From Arsenophonus sp. (GTDB lineage Bacteria > Pseudomonadota > Gammaproteobacteria > Enterobacterales > Enterobacteriaceae), in the NCBI GenBank assembly GCA_031446085.1, contig CP132901.1:62001-126000 (forward strand): 64,000 nucleotides of DNA, given 5' to 3'. Positions 59,430-64,000 of the stretch are shown in pieces. The notes under the pieces were generated by a model, which was given only the letters and a program-made list of their open reading frames with translations, was not told the DNA's origin and searched no databases. The first letter of the stretch is position 1; each line of letters opens with the position of its first letter. Both the position numbers and the translations under genes were made by a program.

Positions 59430-60073
59430 AATTCTGAATTACATTTTTGAGATAAAGGAATTTTTTTATAATTTTTTTGTATAAAAGATAGAGATTCTTG
59501 AATGACGTTCAGTACTGCTTTTGTTGTGATAGTTGCTCCTGTAATTTGAGTAAATTCTCTATTTTGTTGTTTAACTTTCCATTTTTTTATATTTTTTTTA
59601 TTAATGAATTGAGTAATCCAATTTGAAATTTTTATATCAATTTTATCTCCTAATCCTGGAGTTTCATGATGTTCAATAATATGTATTCCTAATATTTTAC
59701 CAAATATATCTATTGCTATCATTAGTTGAATAGGTCCTCCATATCCATTATATGTTGTACTTTCAATTATAAATGCAATAATTTTATTTTTATTTTTTGC
59801 TAAATAAACGCTATTAATTTTAATGTTAATTATATTTTTTTTAATATCAATATTTAACTTATAACAATTTTTTTCAAAATTATTATCAAGATATTTTAAT
59901 GGTATAATTTTACTAAATATGTGCTTTTTTTTTGAAATTAATTCTTTTCTAATTTTTTCTTGAGTAATAGTATAAATAATACTAATTATACCAGAAAAAA
60001 AAATGCAAATTATGCATAATATACATGCATTATATTGAATTTTTTTTTTAAAATTATTATTTTTTATGTCCAT
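59426..60073 (-). CDS. rsxG: Electron transport complex subunit RsxG
   Basis: Membrane-anchored flavoprotein of the Rsx/Rnf complex. A single N-terminal helix is followed by a periplasmic FMN-binding domain with covalent-flavin motif TGATITTKAV (S/TGAT). GYGGPIQLMIAID and HHETPGLGDKI match E. coli RsxG. The 215 residues are near normal (206). It overlaps rsxD by about 17 bases and rsxE by 4. Confidence 0.94.
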   Translation of the reverse strand: MDIKNNNFKKKIQYNACILCIICIFFSGIISIIYTITQEKIRKELISKKKHIFSKIIPLKYLDNNFEKNCYKLNIDIKKNIINIKINSVYLAKNKNKIIAFIIESTTYNGYGGPIQLMIAIDIFGKILGIHIIEHHETPGLGDKIDIKISNWITQFINKKNIKKWKVKQQNREFTQITGATITTKAVLNVIQESLSFIQKNYKKIPLSQKCNSEL

Positions 60074-61100
60074 AAGTCTTTGGAAAAATATAGTAATTAA
60101 TAATTGGAACTAAGCTATTTGATAATAATATTGCAAATGCTATTGAATCTGGATAATTACTATATGTTCTTATAATCCATATTAAAAAACCTATGATAGA
60201 TGTGTATATATATAGTCCATATTTATTTGTTGTTGATGTCACTGGATCAGTAGCAATAAAAAAAACACCAATCATAGTTGATCCTGAAAACATATGAATT
60301 AGTGGATGCATATATTTATTTGGATTAATATTCCATGAAATTAGAGAAAGTGTTATAATTATAACCAAAATAATAGTTGGTATTCTCCAATTAATTATTT
60401 TAAATAATATTAATAATAAACCTCCAAAACAGTATGCTATATTTATCCAAATCCAAGGGTTGTTTTTTATAAATTGTTTATGATTAATAAATTCTGTTTG
60501 ATTATTCATAGTTTCAGTAAATATTTTAGTTTTAATTAAATCTAATGGTGTTGCTTGTGTTAATTCAATTAAATTTGAATATTTATTTTTAATAAATAAA
60601 ATGAATAAGTCATTTTTTATAAAAATAGTTTTCAAAATTTCAACATAGTTAAAGTCAATGTTTTGTAATTGTTTTAAATTAATCCATTGTGCTATTTGTA
60701 TTGGAAATGAAATTAATAATATTGCATATCCAGTCATAGCTGGATTAAATATATTTTCACCTAAACCTCCGTATATATATTTAGCGATGAAGATTGCAAA
60801 AAAAGTTCCACAAGCTACCATCCACCAAGGTGATAAAGGAGGAATACTTAATGCAATTAATGTTGCTGTTATAACCCAAGAATAATTTTTAATATGTTTT
60901 TTTATAGAATAATTACATAATTTTATCCCAATAATTTCACAAAAAAAAGATATAAAAATTGAAAAAGTTATTTGATAAATTGTACCGATGCTAAAATAAT
61001 ATGATTGTACTATAATACCAGGCATTAGACATATGAATACAAAAAACATAATCATATTGGTATTGATTTTTTTTTTAATTAAAAACATATTATTCATCAA
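60057..61100 (-). CDS. rsxD: Electron transport complex subunit RsxD
   Basis: Membrane flavoprotein subunit, 347 residues (E. coli 352), with about nine or ten helices. The covalent-FMN region QATPLD, together with the conserved GGLGENIFNPAMTGYAILLISFP and MIGVFFIATDPVTS, is intact. It lies between rsxC and rsxG. Confidence 0.94.
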   Translation of the reverse strand: MMNNMFLIKKKINTNMIMFFVFICLMPGIIVQSYYFSIGTIYQITFSIFISFFCEIIGIKLCNYSIKKHIKNYSWVITATLIALSIPPLSPWWMVACGTFFAIFIAKYIYGGLGENIFNPAMTGYAILLISFPIQIAQWINLKQLQNIDFNYVEILKTIFIKNDLFILFIKNKYSNLIELTQATPLDLIKTKIFTETMNNQTEFINHKQFIKNNPWIWINIAYCFGGLLLILFKIINWRIPTIILVIIITLSLISWNINPNKYMHPLIHMFSGSTMIGVFFIATDPVTSTTNKYGLYIYTSIIGFLIWIIRTYSNYPDSIAFAILLSNSLVPIINYYIFPKTYGHKK

Positions 61101-61114
61101 TATTAAGATTTAAT

Positions 61115-62590
61115 TTATTTTGTTTTTATTTTTATATTTACTTTTTTTAAACGAGCTCTTTTTATAGCTTTACTAACAATACTTTTATATTTATCGTTAG
61201 ATGAATTTTTATTTATATAATCATCATCAATGATAGATTTATTTTTTTCTTTTGATATAAAAATATCGTTTTTTAATAAACGATTTTGTTTTTTTTCAAA
61301 TCTTTTTTTTGTAAGAGAATTAAATTCTTTTTCTTTTAATTTTTTTTTTATTATTTTTTTTTCATTTTTATAATATTTCACAAGTTGTATTCGACTTGGG
61401 CAAACATAAGTACAAGCATTGCATTCTATACAGTCTAACAAATGATATTGATGTGTTTCTTTATGTTTTTTATGTTGAATTAGACGATATAAATGTTGTG
61501 GTAATAAATTTATTGGACATACTTGTGAACATAGATTACAATTAATACATGGTAATTCTTCCATTTTTTTTTTTGTTTTTTTGTTTTTCTGAAATGCTAT
61601 AATAGAATGATTATTTTTAAAGATTGGAATAGATAAATTATTAATTTTTTTACCCATAAAGAATCCATCTAAGATAATATCTTGAATTTCTGTTTTTTTC
61701 AATCCTACTTCATTTAATAAAAAATTTATTGGTGTTCCTATTGGAACTAAATAATTTCCAGGTTTTTTAATTAAATTTCCATATATGCTAATTGTAATAT
61801 GTGTTAATGGTCTACCTTTAAAAATAGCATTATAAGTAGACAAAATTGTATTAATATTTTGTACTAAAATGCCTATAGAATTAGGATATTTATTTGATGG
61901 AACTTGTTTTTTAGTTAAAATTTCAATTAATTGTTTTTCATTTCCAAATGGATAACAATTTTTTATTATATGTATTTCAATTTTTGTTTTATATTTTTTT
62001 AATTCTTTCTTTAATAAGAATATGGATTTTTTATTATTATCATTTATTCCAATTAATATTTTGGATGGGTTTAATAAATATTTAAATATTAAAATCCCTT
62101 TAATTATTTCTTTCGTTTTATTATGTATTAAACAATGATCTTTTGTTACATAAGGATCACATTCTACTGCATTTATAATAAAAATTTTTGTTTTTTTACT
62201 ATTTTTAATTTTTTTTGCAGTTGGATATCCTGAACCTCCTAATCCAATAATACCAGATTGTTGAATTTTTGATAAAATTTTTTTTCTGGAATATTGATGA
62301 TAATTAGACAAATTTTTAGTTGGATATAATTGGTTTTTGTAATCTGATTTAATGTATATATTTTTTTGTATATAGTTTTCAAAATTTAGATTTTCAATTT
62401 TGATTATTTCTCCAGAAGTTGGTGCATGTATTGGTGTAGTATCAAAGTTTTTACATTTTATTAAACTTTGTCCTTGTAGTACATAATCTCCTTTTTTAAC
62501 TAAAATAGTATTTACTTTTTTTTGATATTTTTTTATTGAAATTATTATTAATTTTGGTGTATTTATAGTGTATAATTTGTAGTTTTTTTT
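61115..62590 (-). CDS. rsxC: Electron transport complex subunit RsxC, start unclear
   Basis: NADH-linked soluble subunit with two 4Fe-4S motifs (CINCNLCSQVCP and CIECNACTYVCP). GLGGSGYPTAKK and the NAVECDPYVTKDH block are conserved. A TTG at 62311 would give 398 residues but would exclude the RsxC N-domain, which is clearly coded upstream in the same frame (GDYVLQGQSL, HAPTSGEIIKI). That frame is open to a stop at 62591 with no ATG, GTG or TTG early on. A ten-T tract at 62583-62592 joins it to another frame with TTG at 62612. The long Ala/Lys-rich C-terminal repeats of E. coli are absent. Confidence 0.8.
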   Translation of the reverse strand, partial: KKNYKLYTINTPKLIIISIKKYQKKVNTILVKKGDYVLQGQSLIKCKNFDTTPIHAPTSGEIIKIENLNFENYIQKNIYIKSDYKNQLYPTKNLSNYHQYSRKKILSKIQQSGIIGLGGSGYPTAKKIKNSKKTKIFIINAVECDPYVTKDHCLIHNKTKEIIKGILIFKYLLNPSKILIGINDNNKKSIFLLKKELKKYKTKIEIHIIKNCYPFGNEKQLIEILTKKQVPSNKYPNSIGILVQNINTILSTYNAIFKGRPLTHITISIYGNLIKKPGNYLVPIGTPINFLLNEVGLKKTEIQDIILDGFFMGKKINNLSIPIFKNNHSIIAFQKNKKTKKKMEELPCINCNLCSQVCPINLLPQHLYRLIQHKKHKETHQYHLLDCIECNACTYVCPSRIQLVKYYKNEKKIIKKKLKEKEFNSLTKKRFEKKQNRLLKNDIFISKEKNKSIIDDDYINKNSSNDKYKSIVSKAIKRARLKKVNIKIKTK

Positions 62591-62592
62591 TT

Positions 62593-62630
62593 ATTGAAAT
62601 TAGAAATTTCAATACTGTTTGATAAACAGT
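62593..62630. repeat. Two adjacent perfect inverted repeats between rsxB and rsxC
   Basis: ATTGAAATT-AGA-AATTTCAAT (62593-62613) is followed directly by ACTGTTT-GAT-AAACAGT (62614-62630). Both are perfect with 3-base loops. They abut the ten-T tract at the putative start of rsxC. On the plus strand the second is followed by GTCTTTTTATTTT; on the transcribed minus strand they would fold just before the rsxC reading frame. Confidence 0.65.
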
Positions 62631-62730
62631 GTCTTTTTATTTTTATTTTGTTTTTAAAAAAAAACAATAATTTTATTAATATTTTGTAAAGTATGTTTTT
62701 TTTATTTAACATTTATTTATTTTTAAATAA

Positions 62731-63249
62731 TCAAATTTTCTTAGAAGAATAACTTTTTTTAGGTATTATTTCAATACAATTTACAGGACATATTGGTACA
62801 CATATTTTACAACCTGTACAAATTTCTGATAGTACGGTATGCATATATCTAAAAGAACCAACAATAGAGTCAATAGGACAGACTTTTGCACATTGATTAC
62901 AACCTATACAATCATCTTCTTTAATAAATGCAACTTTTTTTGTTTTTTTTTCGATTTTATAGGAGGAATTAGATTCAACATTGAGTATTGTTTCAATGTC
63001 TATTATTACATCTTTCCCTCCTGGAATACATTTATTAATTTTTTCATTATTATTGACAATAGATTCTGCATAAGGATGACATCCAGGATAACTACATTGT
63101 CCACATTGACTTTGTGGTAAAACATCATTAATTTTTTCAATTATTGGATTTACATTACTTTTGCAATAAAAAGAAATTAAAGATAAGATACTACCTAAAA
63201 AAAAACCTAGTAATCCTAAAAATAATATTGATGTGAATATAGGATTCAT
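62731..63249 (-). CDS. rsxB: Electron transport complex subunit RsxB
   Basis: Ferredoxin-like subunit of 172 residues (E. coli about 192) with an N-terminal membrane anchor, the four-Cys motif CGQCSYPGCHPYAE and two 4Fe-4S motifs, CIGCNQCAKVCP and CTGCKICVPICP. It overlaps rsxA by four bases (ATGA). The variable C-terminal tail is shortened. Confidence 0.95.
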   Translation of the reverse strand: MNPIFTSILFLGLLGFFLGSILSLISFYCKSNVNPIIEKINDVLPQSQCGQCSYPGCHPYAESIVNNNEKINKCIPGGKDVIIDIETILNVESNSSYKIEKKTKKVAFIKEDDCIGCNQCAKVCPIDSIVGSFRYMHTVLSEICTGCKICVPICPVNCIEIIPKKSYSSKKI

Positions 63250-63821
63250 TTTATTATTCCTTTAAAACCCATAAAAGATAAAGAAACTAATCCTGCAGTA
63301 ATAAATACAATAGGATAACCTTTAAATAATTGAGGGATATTAGTAATTGATAGTCTTTGTTGTATTGCTCCAAATATTATGATGCTTATGGCAAATCCAC
63401 AGGAAGCTGAAAAAGAAAAAAATAAAGATTCTAAAAAATTAGAGTATCTATTAATGTTTAACAAAACGACATTTAATATAGCACAGTTTGTAGTAATTAA
63501 AGGAAGGAAAACACCTAATATTTTATAAATAACAATGTTGATTTTTTTAATAATCATTTCAGTTAATTGAACTATACTAGCAATAATAAAAATAAAAGTT
63601 AATGTACGTATAAAAGATAAATTTAGTGGTTCTAATATTACTTTATTAACTAACCATATTGTTGAAGCAGAAAGTGTCATCACAAATATAGTAGATAATG
63701 CCATACTGATTGAGGATTTTATATTTTTAGATATTCCAATGAAAGGACATAATCCTAAACATTCTACCAATATAAAATTGTTTACTATAGCTGTTTCAAT
63801 AAATAATAAGTAATATTTCAT
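63246..63821 (-). CDS. rsxA: Electron transport complex subunit RsxA
   Basis: Membrane subunit, first gene of rsxABCDGE-nth. About six helices, with ILVECLGLCPFIGISK at the N-terminus and LPLITTNCAILNVVLLNI, the conserved cysteine segments of RnfA. I start at the ATG giving MKYYLLF (191 residues); the frame extends to a TTG 24 bases upstream, but the E. coli start aligns with the ATG. No clear promoter is recognised in the 180 bases upstream. Confidence 0.94.
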   Translation of the reverse strand: MKYYLLFIETAIVNNFILVECLGLCPFIGISKNIKSSISMALSTIFVMTLSASTIWLVNKVILEPLNLSFIRTLTFIFIIASIVQLTEMIIKKINIVIYKILGVFLPLITTNCAILNVVLLNINRYSNFLESLFFSFSASCGFAISIIIFGAIQQRLSITNIPQLFKGYPIVFITAGLVSLSFMGFKGIIK

Positions 63822-64000
63822 TTTTTTGAATGCATAAATTATCAAATAATTTTAAATAGTAAAAGAATAATTAAAGATATTATTGAAAAGTTATAAACAT
63901 ATCAATGATATTTTCATGTTTTTTAATATTATTAAGATATAGTTTAATTTTATATAGATTATTTGTAAATATTTATTGAAAATTAATAATATAAAATATA

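Noticed and set aside
61115..62311. rsxC as a pseudogene starting at TTG 62311
   Set aside because: Both Fe-S motifs and the upstream N-domain are intact in one frame, and the other five rsx subunits are intact, so an unusual start or slippage is more likely than decay.

Overview
The window is extremely A+T-rich, tightly packed and rich in lysine, isoleucine and asparagine codons. Every recognisable gene is of enterobacterial (E. coli-like) type, and many old E. coli neighbourhoods survive with genes deleted from between them: lgt-thyA-recC, pepA-valS without holC, rluD-clpB without yfiH, ftsY-rpoH without ftsEX, argX-hisR-proM without leuT. This is the signature of a reduced, host-restricted gammaproteobacterial symbiont, most likely of an insect. 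The long ThyA form with a CMHTH active site, as I recall it from Proteus/Providencia/Vibrio rather than E. coli, together with sitABCD, leans towards the Morganellaceae (Arsenophonus/Riesia-like). That placement is inference and needs a phylogeny.

Layout. 0.1-4.5 kb: purMN, speG, an aspartokinase-only metL, yggT. 4.6-11.6 kb (minus): yqgF, gshB, recC, thyA, lgt, rppH. 11.7-18.8 kb: ligA, tRNA-Ile2, a very large perfect hairpin, tRNA-Pro/His/Arg, valS, pepA. 18.9-27.6 kb: lptFG, gshA, yadGH, hpt, ptrB. 27.8-31.5 kb: cspE, lipA, lipB, dut, coaBC. 31.7-37 kb: pnuC, a DedA protein, alx, perM, dapA, bamC. 37-43 kb (minus): the thrS-infC-rpmI-rplT-pheS-pheT cluster. 43.3-49.2 kb: sitABCD behind a promoter with an overlapping Fur box, thiD, and a DASS anion transporter. 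49.4-58.8 kb: clpB, rluD, bamD, a stand-alone chorismate mutase, folD, rsmD, ftsY, rpoH, folE, nth. 58.8-63.8 kb (minus): the complete rsxABCDGE electron-transport operon.

How it works together. The genes support nucleotide supply (purMN, hpt, thyA, dut), cofactors (coaBC, lipAB, folD, folE, thiD, pnuC uptake), glutathione (gshA, gshB), diaminopimelate for the wall (AK-only MetL, DapA), lipopolysaccharide and outer-membrane biogenesis (lptFG, bamC, bamD, lgt), translation and heat-shock control (rpoH, clpB). Metal import (SitABCD) is paired with a probable Mn exporter (Alx).

The most striking feature is repeated clean loss of whole domains from otherwise well-conserved proteins: MetL has lost homoserine dehydrogenase, PheA has lost prephenate dehydratase and ACT, ThrRS has lost the TGS and editing domains, ClpB has lost its N-domain, BamC its C-terminal domain and FtsY its acidic A domain. 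I saw no CRISPR array, insertion sequence, phage or plasmid gene.
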